Of a DNA stretch of 7,482 nucleotides, positions 1 to 4,592 are shown piece by piece. The stretch is taken from the NCBI GenBank assembly GCA_023451265.1, contig JAEYAG010000105.1, positions 1 to 7,482 of the forward strand. Direction: 5' to 3'. This stretch comes from Actinomycetes bacterium. Lineage in GTDB: Bacteria > Actinomycetota > Actinomycetes > Actinomycetales > Microbacteriaceae. How positions within the stretch are numbered: the first letter of the stretch is position 1; the number at the start of each line of letters is the position of its first letter. The notes under the pieces are model-generated. The model made no database searches. It was not told the origin of the DNA and was given only the letters and a program-made list of their open reading frames with translations. Both the position numbers and the translations under genes were made by a program.

Positions 1-65
1 CGGCCGTCGAGGCCTATCTCGTGTCGGGCACCGTGCCGCAGGACGGCCTCACCTGCACGTCGTGA
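1..65 (+). CDS. C-terminal end of a TAP-like alpha/beta hydrolase (partial)
   Basis: Only the last 20 codons are present, read from position 3 to a TGA at 63-65; the rest lies upstream of the window. The peptide ends AVEAYLVSGTVPQDGLTCTS. The pattern 'A-V-x-A-Y-L-x-x-G-x-x-P-x-x-G-x-x-C' at the extreme C-terminus is typical of actinobacterial secreted alpha/beta hydrolases with the TAP C-terminal domain, related to Streptomyces tripeptidyl aminopeptidases. The near-terminal Cys fits an extracytoplasmic disulfide. The nucleophile, acid and His are all outside the window, so activity cannot be judged. The gene converges with metI across a 176-bp spacer. The family call rests on a short tail; that this is a real coding end is more certain than the family. 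Confidence 0.6.
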   Translation, partial: AVEAYLVSGTVPQDGLTCTS

Positions 66-76
66 CCCCGCGCGCC

Positions 77-154
77 GCGCGCCGAGTGGGCTGGTTCTCG
101 CCGAGTGCGCCCGCGCTGCGCGCCGAGTGGGCTGGTTCTCGCCGAGTGCGCCCG
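77..154. repeat. Two perfect 37-bp direct repeats, period 41 bp
   Basis: Positions 77-113 and 118-154 are identical over 37 bases and separated by 4 bases. Each copy contains the word CGCCGAGTG twice, so it starts at 80, 99, 121 and 140 with spacings of 19, 22 and 19 bp, roughly two helical turns each. An inverted copy of the core, CCCACTCGGC, lies at 195-204 and can pair with 81-90 or 122-131. The array lies between two convergent genes and has no supported coding function. It could be a REP-like intergenic element, a transcription-end structure for one or both genes, or a recent tandem duplication. Confidence 0.85.
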
Positions 155-163
155 TTGCGGGCG
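149..163. terminator. Small GC-rich hairpin in the convergent spacer
   Basis: CGCCCG at 149-154 and CGGGCG at 158-163 form a perfect 6-bp stem with a 3-base loop, downstream of both converging genes. No T-run follows on either strand, so it would be a U-less terminator of the kind often proposed for high-GC actinobacteria, or simply chance in GC-rich DNA. The rest of the spacer (164-241) holds a 10-bp direct repeat CGGCAGCCGC at 201-210 and 221-230, and no gene that I can support. Confidence 0.3.
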
Positions 164-241
164 TACGATAACCGGCGCGCTCGACGGGAATGGGCCCACT
201 CGGCAGCCGCGTCGTGGCGGCGGCAGCCGCGCGCCGCGGCG

Positions 242-901
242 TCAGCGGCGGAGGATGCGGCGGGCGAGCCCGTTGCCGAGGAACTGCACCGCCTGCACGA
301 TCACGACGATGACGAGCACGGCCGACCAGGTCACCCACGGGTTGAACTGCTTGAAGCCGTAATTGATCGCGAACTCGCCGAGACCGCCGGCGGCGACCGC
401 GCCGGCCATGGCCGTCATGTCGACGAGCGCCACGACGACGAAGGTGTAGCCGAGGGCGAGGGGACCGAGCGCCTCGCGGGGGATGAGGCGGAAGAGGATC
501 CGCGACCGGCTCGCTCCGGCGGCCCGCGCCGCCTCGATGACGCCGGGGCGGACGGTCAGCAGGTTCTGCTCCACGATGCGGCTGATGGCGAACAGTGAGG
601 CGATCGTGATCGCGAAGATCGCGAACGGCACGCCGATGCCCGGGATGCCGATCCCGCGGGCGAGTGGCTGCACGGCCGCCAGCAGGATGATGAACGGGAT
701 CGGCCGGAACGTGTTGACGATGACGTTCAGGATGCCGAAGACCACCCGGTTCGGGAACAGGCTCCCCGGCCGCGTGGCGTACAGCGCCATGCCGAGGACG
801 AGCCCGCCCAGGCCGCCGAGGATCAGCGCGGCGCTGGCGACGTACAGCGTCTCGAGGGTCGCCTCCCACAGCTGCGGGAGCAGGTCGATGAGCCTATCCA
901 C
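242..901 (-). CDS. metI: Methionine ABC transporter permease MetI
   Basis: This 219-residue protein (E. coli MetI has 217) is the membrane-spanning subunit of the MetNIQ importer for D-/L-methionine. About five hydrophobic segments are visible, near residues 17-41, 54-78, 88-107, 150-170 and 190-212. The cytoplasmic coupling (EAA) loop, EAARAAGASRSRI at about 123-135, is where MetN docks. The phrases NTFRPIPFIILL (63-74) and GGLGEFAINYGF (172-183) are characteristic of the MetI family. The start is GTG at 901-899, preceded by GAGGAGA (914-908) with a 6-base spacer, which is a strong ribosome binding site. It overlaps the 3' end of metN by 8 bp (metN stop TAG at 896-894), implying translational coupling. 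It is the last gene of the operon. Substrate assignment rests on the MetI-type sequence plus the NIL domain of the partner MetN. Confidence 0.95.
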   Translation of the reverse strand: MDRLIDLLPQLWEATLETLYVASAALILGGLGGLVLGMALYATRPGSLFPNRVVFGILNVIVNTFRPIPFIILLAAVQPLARGIGIPGIGVPFAIFAITIASLFAISRIVEQNLLTVRPGVIEAARAAGASRSRILFRLIPREALGPLALGYTFVVVALVDMTAMAGAVAAGGLGEFAINYGFKQFNPWVTWSAVLVIVVIVQAVQFLGNGLARRILRR

Positions 902-1931
902 GGACAGTCTCCTCGGTCAGGTCGGCGAAGGCGGATGCGGCGGCGATCGCGCGGTCCACGGCATCCGTCTCGCCCGTCAGCGCGAGAGTGAGGTGCCCGA
1001 ACACGCGGCCGCGGATGTCGTTGATGCCGCCGTGCACGACCTCGAAGCGCACGCCGTGCGCGGCAAGCGCGGCGAACACGTCGGCCTGCGCCGCCGTGCC
1101 CTCGCGCACATCGAGGGTGACGATGCGTCCGGGGTGGCGGCCGCGCAGGACGGCGAGGTCGTCGCCGGTGGGGACATCTTCGATGATGCTCGCGACGAAT
1201 CGCGCCGTCGCGGCGTGCTGCGGGGCGGAGAGGATGTCGAAGACGGCGCCCGCTTCGATGACGCGGCCGTGCTCCATCACGACGACGCGGTCGGCGAGGG
1301 TGCGGATGACGTCCATCTCGTGGGTGATGACGAGGATCGTCACGCCGAGCTCGGCGTTCACGCGTTTGAGGAGGGCGAGCACCTCCTGCGTCGTGTCGGG
1401 GTCGAGCGCGCTGGTGGCCTCGTCGGCGAGCAGGATGCGCGGGCTCGTGGCGAGGGCTCGGGCGATGCCGACGCGCTGCTTCTGGCCGCCGGAGAGCTGC
1501 TCGGGATAGTTGCCCGCCTTGCCGGAGAGCCCCGCGAACTGGAGCAGCTCGGCGACGCGGGCGCGGACCTCGGCGCGCGGGCGCCCGGCGACTTCGAGCG
1601 GGTAGGCGACGTTGCCGGCGACCGTCCGCGAGTCGAACAGGTTGAACTGCTGGAAGATCATGCCGATGTCGCCGCGGAGGCGCCGCAGGTCGCGCTCCCC
1701 GAGCCGCGTGATGTCGACGCCGTCCACCTCGACCCTGCCGGAGGTGGGCGTCTCGAGGGCGTTGACCAGGCGCAGCACGGTGGACTTGCCCGCGCCGGAG
1801 TAGCCGATGATGCCGCAGATCTCGCCGGCGGCGATGTCGAGGTTCACGTCGTCGACGGCGACGACGGGCTCGGCGTTCTTGGCCGCGGGCGGGAAGGTCT
1901 TGGTCACGCCGCGTAGGCGGATGAGGGTCAT
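894..1931 (-). CDS. metN: Methionine ABC transporter ATP-binding protein MetN with NIL domain
   Basis: This 345-residue protein (E. coli MetN has 343) hydrolyses ATP to drive methionine import. All the nucleotide-binding motifs are intact: Walker A GYSGAGKST at 43-51, Q-loop FQQFNLFDSRT at 93-103, signature LSGGQKQR at 146-153, Walker B ILLADE at 166-171, D-loop SALD at 174-177 and switch His204 in ITHEMD. From about residue 265 to the end there is an ACT-like NIL domain. In characterised MetN proteins this domain binds methionine and inhibits transport when the cytoplasmic pool is high; its presence here separates MetN from general polar amino acid ATPases. I chose the ATG at 1931-1929 because it follows GGGAGA (1940-1935), and the protein then begins MTLIRLRGVTKTF like the family. 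An in-frame ATG at 1985 would add 18 unlike residues encoded by the upstream stem-loop. Confidence 0.96.
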   Translation of the reverse strand: MTLIRLRGVTKTFPPAAKNAEPVVAVDDVNLDIAAGEICGIIGYSGAGKSTVLRLVNALETPTSGRVEVDGVDITRLGERDLRRLRGDIGMIFQQFNLFDSRTVAGNVAYPLEVAGRPRAEVRARVAELLQFAGLSGKAGNYPEQLSGGQKQRVGIARALATSPRILLADEATSALDPDTTQEVLALLKRVNAELGVTILVITHEMDVIRTLADRVVVMEHGRVIEAGAVFDILSAPQHAATARFVASIIEDVPTGDDLAVLRGRHPGRIVTLDVREGTAAQADVFAALAAHGVRFEVVHGGINDIRGRVFGHLTLALTGETDAVDRAIAAASAFADLTEETVRG

Positions 1932-1950
1932 GGTTCTCCCGGAGACATGC

Positions 1951-1985
1951 GTGTGCGGCCCGTCCGGTGGGATCGGGCCGCACAC
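1951..1985 (-). terminator. Perfect 12-bp intercistronic stem-loop between metQ and metN
   Basis: GTGTGCGGCCCG at 1951-1962 is exactly complementary to 1974-1985, leaving an 11-base loop. In the minus-strand transcript it begins 9 bases after the metQ stop and ends 19 bases before the metN start. No U-run follows. A strong stem directly after a solute-binding-protein gene usually acts as a partial terminator or as a 3' stabiliser. Either would give more MetQ than MetNI, which suits the excess of binding protein seen in many ABC systems. The structure is seen directly; the role is inferred. Confidence 0.8.
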
Positions 1986-1994
1986 GGCAGGGTG

Positions 1995-2891
1995 TTACTG
2001 GTTCGCGCGGATGTCGTCCTCGGTGTCCTTCAGCGAGGTGAGGAGGTCGGCGACGGGCGTCTTGACGAGCACGCCGGTGCCGCCGGATGCCGCGAGCACG
2101 CCGTCCTGGACCGCTGTGGTGTCCTGGTAGATCTTCACGAGCTTCAGGTAGGTCGGGTTCTCGGCATCCTCCGCCTTCGCGGCGAAGATGTTGATGTACG
2201 GGAACGCCGACGCGTCGGCGGGGTCGTCCTGCGCGAGCAGCTCCTTGCTCGTCAGGCCCGACTTCGCGACGAAGTCGTTGTTGACGACGGCGCCGGCGAA
2301 GTCCGGCAGCGACGAGGCCGTGAAGTCGGCGGCGACGGCCTCGACCGTGACCTTCGAGCCGTCCTCGATGTCGGCGACGGTCGAGAAGATCGAGCCGCCG
2401 TCCTTGAGTTCGATGAGGCCGGCGGACTGCAGCACCAGCAGGGCGCGCGCCTGGTTGGACTCGTCGTTGGGGACGGCGATGGTCTCGCCGGCGGGGATGT
2501 CGTCGACGTCGGTGTACTTCGTCGAGTAGAGGCCCAGCGGGTAGATCGCCGTCGCACCGATCGGCACGAGGTCATCGCCCGCGGCGACGTTGTAGGTCGC
2601 GAGGTAGATGATGTGCTGGAACTGGTTGAGGTCCAGTTCCCCCGCCGCCAGGGCCGGGTTCGGCTGGTCGTAGGAGTCGAAGTTCACGATCTCGACGTCG
2701 ATGCCCTCGTCCGCGGCGGCCTCGGTGAACGTCTCCCAGTACGGGTCGCCGGCGCCGACGACGCCGATGCGGACGGTCTCGCTCTGCGCAGCGTCGCCGC
2801 TCGCGGCGGGGTCGGACGAGCCGCTCGCGCAGGCGCCCAGCAGCAGGACGAGGGGGAGGGCCAGTGCGGGGGCCAGGGATTTCTTGGACAT
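1995..2891 (-). CDS. metQ: Methionine-binding lipoprotein MetQ (NlpA family)
   Basis: This 298-residue extracytoplasmic substrate-binding lipoprotein captures methionine and delivers it to MetI. It has a type II signal peptide: KK at 3-4, a hydrophobic core at about 6-19, and the lipobox LGAC with the lipidated Cys at residue 21. A Ser/Ala/Asp-rich linker runs to about residue 37, then the mature NlpA fold begins at VRIGVVGAGDPYWETF. The family signature FDSYDQPNPALAAGELDLNQFQHIIYL (the Q-P-N...G-E-x-D...Q-H region, about 72-98) is clear. The ATG at 2891-2889 follows GAGGAG (2903-2898) with a 6-base spacer. It is the first gene of the operon. Slightly longer than E. coli MetQ (271), mainly in the linker. 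Confidence 0.95.
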   Translation of the reverse strand: MSKKSLAPALALPLVLLLGACASGSSDPAASGDAAQSETVRIGVVGAGDPYWETFTEAAADEGIDVEIVNFDSYDQPNPALAAGELDLNQFQHIIYLATYNVAAGDDLVPIGATAIYPLGLYSTKYTDVDDIPAGETIAVPNDESNQARALLVLQSAGLIELKDGGSIFSTVADIEDGSKVTVEAVAADFTASSLPDFAGAVVNNDFVAKSGLTSKELLAQDDPADASAFPYINIFAAKAEDAENPTYLKLVKIYQDTTAVQDGVLAASGGTGVLVKTPVADLLTSLKDTEDDIRANQ

Positions 2892-2978
2892 GTGGTGCTC
2901 CTCGTGGATCGGGGCACCGCGATGCGCGGAGGATCGTCGTTCGTGCTCGGCTGTCCGCGCTCGCCTCGTCGCGGTGCC
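2892..2978 (-). promoter_or_regulatory. Structured 5' leader of the met operon, possible switch
   Basis: Read on the minus strand, GGCACCGCGA (2978-2969) pairs perfectly with TCGCGGTGCC (2922-2913). Inside it, GCGCGGA pairs with TCCGCGC, separated from the outer stem by 8 bases on one side and 1 on the other. Together they make a 17-bp interrupted hairpin closing a loop of about 23 bases. The outer 3' arm contains GGTGC (2918-2914), which can instead pair with GCACC at 2898-2894 just before the start codon. That would enclose the GAGGAG ribosome binding site in the loop, so the two pairings exclude each other. This resembles riboswitch logic. I do not recognise a known SAM-class consensus. 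The stems are seen; regulation is inferred. Confidence 0.45.
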
Positions 2979-2984
2979 TCTTCG

Positions 2985-3014
2985 ACCGTACGCAGGGCGG
3001 CGGACGTGTCCGAA
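2985..3014 (-). promoter_or_regulatory. Candidate metQ promoter
   Basis: TACGGT (2990-2985) fits the actinobacterial -10 pattern TAnnnT, and TTCGGA (3014-3009) lies 18 bp upstream as a poor -35. With the usual 6-base gap, transcription would begin at about 2978, exactly the first base of the leader stem. An alternative -35, TTGACC at 3059-3054, is a better hexamer, but only the weak TGTCGT (3035-3030) sits at a suitable distance. The two candidates cannot be separated from sequence alone. Confidence 0.35.
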
Positions 3015-3035
3015 TCAGGGCGTAACACGACGACA

Positions 3036-3055
3036 CCGGATGCCGCGGCATCCGG
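3036..3055. promoter_or_regulatory. Perfect 20-bp palindrome upstream of metQ and tRNA-Thr
   Basis: The palindrome's half is CCGGATGCCG, followed directly by its reverse complement, with no spacer. It lies between the divergent transcription units and overlaps by two bases the TTGACC hexamer facing metQ, a good position for an operator of the met operon. A caution: it consists of two facing copies of GGATGC, a word repeated all through this window, so it may reflect composition rather than a dedicated binding site. Confidence 0.45.
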
Positions 3056-3066
3056 TCAAGGCTCGG

Positions 3067-3096
3067 TTCGCGGCACCCCCGCAGACCCTGTAAGAT
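3067..3096 (+). promoter_or_regulatory. Candidate promoter of tRNA-Thr
   Basis: TAAGAT at 3091-3096 matches the TAnnnT form of an actinobacterial -10. TTCGCG at 3067-3072 is a weak -35 with an 18-bp spacer. Predicted transcription start is about 3103, leaving a 25-base 5' leader for RNase P to remove before the mature tRNA at 3128. It points away from the metQ promoter. Confidence 0.4.
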
Positions 3097-3127
3097 CGAA
3101 CATCGTGCACGGCGCTCGCGCCCGCAC

Positions 3128-3203
3128 GCCGCCCTAGCTCAGTCGGCAGAGCATCTCACTCGTAATGAGAAGGTCAAGGGTTCGATTCCCTTGGGCGGCT
3201 CCA
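3128..3203 (+). tRNA. tRNA-Thr (anticodon CGT), CCA encoded
   Basis: This is a complete 76-base cloverleaf. The acceptor stem is GCCGCCC (3128-3134) with GGGCGGC (3193-3199). The D arm starts with GCTC at 3137. The anticodon stem TCTCA/TGAGA (3154-3158 with 3166-3170) encloses the loop CTCGTAA. The anticodon CGT at 3161-3163 reads ACG threonine codons. The T stem AAGGG/CCCTT holds the loop TTCGATT, discriminator T is at 3200, and the 3' CCA at 3201-3203 is encoded in the DNA. All stems pair without mismatch. No integrase or duplicated 3' end lies nearby, so there is no sign that it serves as an attachment site here. Confidence 0.97.
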
Positions 3204-3240
3204 CTTCCTCCTCTCCGTTCCCCTCGCTACAGGCAGACCC

Positions 3241-3636
3241 ATGGATCAGACGGTCGACATCCTGATCGAGGTGTTCACCTGGGTGGGTCTCGGCGGTTTC
3301 GTCGCGCTCGCCGTCGTCGCCGTGGGTCTCTGGGCGGCCGATGGCTCCTGGCTGCCCGCTGACGCGGTCATCGACCGCGACGGCGACGGGCCGGTCGCGC
3401 GCTGGATCGACGATGACGGCGACGTCAACAGCGCGCCGCTGACGGATGCCGACGCGCAGACCCTCGGCGAGGCCGAACGCGCGACGGTCTGGTACCGGCA
3501 CGGGTGGCGCGATCGGATGCGGCTGGTCTGTCGCCCGACCTCCCTGCGCACCGTGATCATCTCGGCGGGCGGGATGCTGGCCCTCGGCATCCTGTGCCTG
3601 GTCGCCGGCTGGGTGCTCTACTTCGCCCGCGGCTGA
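3241..3636 (+). CDS. Small two-TM membrane protein of unknown function
   Basis: I do not recognise a named family for this 131-residue protein. There are two hydrophobic segments, about residues 10-32 (FTWVGLGGFVALAVVAVGLWAA) and 104-127. Between them is a ~70-residue hydrophilic stretch with an acidic, Gly-rich part (DRDGDGPVARWIDDDGD, 45-61) and a basic part (RHGWRDRMR, 86-94). The arginines just before TM2 suggest, by the positive-inside rule, a cytoplasmic loop with both termini outside. The acidic run vaguely recalls a Ca-binding loop but does not meet EF-hand spacing. The ATG begins 37 bp after the tRNA and has only a poor purine stretch (AGGCAG) before it, so the start is moderately certain. 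Its TGA lies 2 bp from the stop of the convergent EamA gene, leaving no spacer for a terminator. Confidence 0.75.
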   Translation: MDQTVDILIEVFTWVGLGGFVALAVVAVGLWAADGSWLPADAVIDRDGDGPVARWIDDDGDVNSAPLTDADAQTLGEAERATVWYRHGWRDRMRLVCRPTSLRTVIISAGGMLALGILCLVAGWVLYFARG

Positions 3637-3638
3637 GG

Positions 3639-4532
3639 TCACCCGACCGCGAGCAGGATGCCGGCCGCGAGCGCCAGCACGAGCCCGATCCCCTGCACGG
3701 GGGCGATGCGTTCGCGCAGCAGCGCCGCTGCGAGCAGCACGGTGCCGGCGGGATACATCGCCGTCAGCGCCGCGACGACGACGAGATCGCCGCCGGCGCG
3801 CAGTGCCCACAACAGGAGGAGGTTCGCCGTCGCGTCGACGACACCGCACGTGATCGCGAGGAGCCACGCGCTCCGCAGCGGCAGCGGCAGCGCTCCGCTC
3901 GCACGCACGGCCGACTGCGCACCGCGGCCCGAGCGGACCGCGCGGACGACGAGCACGGTGGCCAGTCCGCCGGTGAGGACGGCGTTGACGACGCGGTTGA
4001 GCACGAGGGGCGCGATCCCCGAGCCCTCGCCCGTCTGGTCGAGCAGGATCAGGAACGCACCGATCGCGAGCCCGGAGCCGACCGCCATGCTCAGCGCCGG
4101 CGCGGTGGGCCGGGTGATGCGCTCGCCCGGCAGCAGCGCCACGAGCACGATGGCGACGAGCGCGACGACGAGGCCGGCGGCGCTCCCGGCGCCCAGCCGC
4201 TCACCGCCGGCGAGAAGTCCCCACAGCATCGGCGCCGCCGCCGACACGACCGCGGTCACCGGGGAGAGCACGCTCATGGGGCCGCGCGCGAGGCAGGCGT
4301 AGAGCAGCCCGATCGCGACCGCGCCCGTCACGCCCGACAGTGCGCCCCACAGCAGGTCGGCCGCGGTCGGCGTGCCCCCGGCGATGGGTACGAGGATGCC
4401 GAGAAGCACCGCGCCCGAGCCTGCGGCCACCCCCGTCACGACGAGCGGCCGCAGGCGGCGCGCCGCGAGGCCGCCGAGGAAATCTGCGGAGCCGTACACC
4501 AGCGCGCCGACGAACGCGAGGACGGCCGACAT
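3639..4532 (-). CDS. EamA/DMT-family transporter
   Basis: This 297-residue integral membrane protein has two tandem EamA-like halves, about 1-135 and 148-297, giving roughly ten hydrophobic helices. Each half ends with the family's helix-short loop-helix pattern: LSPVTAVVSAAAPMLWGLL then GERLG in the first, and LTAMYPAGTVLLAAALL then RERIAPVQG in the second. DMT proteins export or import small metabolites such as amino acids and nucleosides; the substrate cannot be read from sequence. The ATG at 4532-4530 gives MSAVLAFVGALVYGSADFLGG, a proper first helix. Open frame continues upstream to 5150, but that segment is hydrophilic, low-complexity and antisense to the MMPL gene, so I excluded it. 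No good Shine-Dalgarno precedes the ATG (a GTG is immediately upstream), so the start is likely but not certain. It is divergent from the MMPL gene and shares a 58-bp promoter region with it. Confidence 0.9.
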   Translation of the reverse strand: MSAVLAFVGALVYGSADFLGGLAARRLRPLVVTGVAAGSGAVLLGILVPIAGGTPTAADLLWGALSGVTGAVAIGLLYACLARGPMSVLSPVTAVVSAAAPMLWGLLAGGERLGAGSAAGLVVALVAIVLVALLPGERITRPTAPALSMAVGSGLAIGAFLILLDQTGEGSGIAPLVLNRVVNAVLTGGLATVLVVRAVRSGRGAQSAVRASGALPLPLRSAWLLAITCGVVDATANLLLLWALRAGGDLVVVAALTAMYPAGTVLLAAALLRERIAPVQGIGLVLALAAGILLAVG

Positions 4533-4567
4533 CACGCGCGTCAGCCTAGCGAGGTGGCGCGGGAGAG

Positions 4568-4592
4568 ATATTGCTAGATAAGCTAGCGATAT
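4568..4592. promoter_or_regulatory. AT-rich 25-bp near-palindrome, probable operator for divergent genes
   Basis: The sequence is symmetrical about A4580. ATAT-T-GCTAG on the left pairs with CTAGC-G-ATAT on the right; ten of the eleven pairs in the block outside the centre match by complementarity or T:G, with one further mismatch near the axis. It is a marked AT-rich island in ~70% GC DNA and contains two of the three CTAG tetramers in this 58-bp gap; CTAG is usually rare in such genomes. It overlaps the MMPL start codon and lies about 36 bp from the EamA start. Size and symmetry suit a MarR- or TetR-type dimer. No regulator gene is adjacent. The inverted repeat is seen; the operator role is inferred. 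Confidence 0.65.
4579..4591 (+). promoter_or_regulatory. Candidate leaderless promoter of the MMPL gene
   Basis: No Shine-Dalgarno precedes the ATG at 4591. TAAGCT at 4579-4584 fits TAnnnT and is followed by six bases, placing the predicted transcription start on the A of the ATG. A leaderless mRNA is common in actinobacteria and would explain the missing ribosome binding site. No convincing -35 is present. The hexamer lies in the middle of the palindrome, so a bound repressor would block it directly. Confidence 0.4.

Noticed and set aside
77..154. CRISPR array
   Set aside because: There are only two repeats with a 4-bp gap and no spacers or cas genes, so the pattern is a tandem duplication rather than repeat-spacer units.
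62..598. Plus-strand open frame running from the repeat region into metI
   Set aside because: It begins in the tandem repeat and continues antisense to metI, with a compositionally biased product. No ribosome binding site or family pattern supports it.
1932..1985. Earlier metN start at 1985
   Set aside because: It would translate the intercistronic stem-loop into residues unlike any MetN. The ATG at 1931 has a Shine-Dalgarno sequence and matches the family start.
2892..3060. Known SAM riboswitch (SAM-I or SAM-IV) upstream of metQ
   Set aside because: A short stretch of the leader (CCTCCGCG...GGTGCCCC) recalls SAM-IV, but I do not find the conserved core such as CCGGCAACC, so I report only an unclassified structured leader.
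483..3137. Long plus-strand open frames (483-1916 and 1947-3137) opposite the met operon
   Set aside because: They are antisense to three intact, well-recognised genes. Their products are low-complexity Arg/Asp/Glu/Val-rich with no domain, as expected from reading a high-GC gene on the wrong strand.
3128..3240. tRNA-Thr as an integration site with a mobile element downstream
   Set aside because: There is no integrase, no repeated tRNA 3' end and no composition shift in the following genes.
3278..3425. EF-hand calcium-binding loop in the small membrane protein (DRDGDG...DDDGD)
   Set aside because: The acidic residues do not have the 12-residue EF-hand spacing or the closing Glu, so it is simply an acidic loop.
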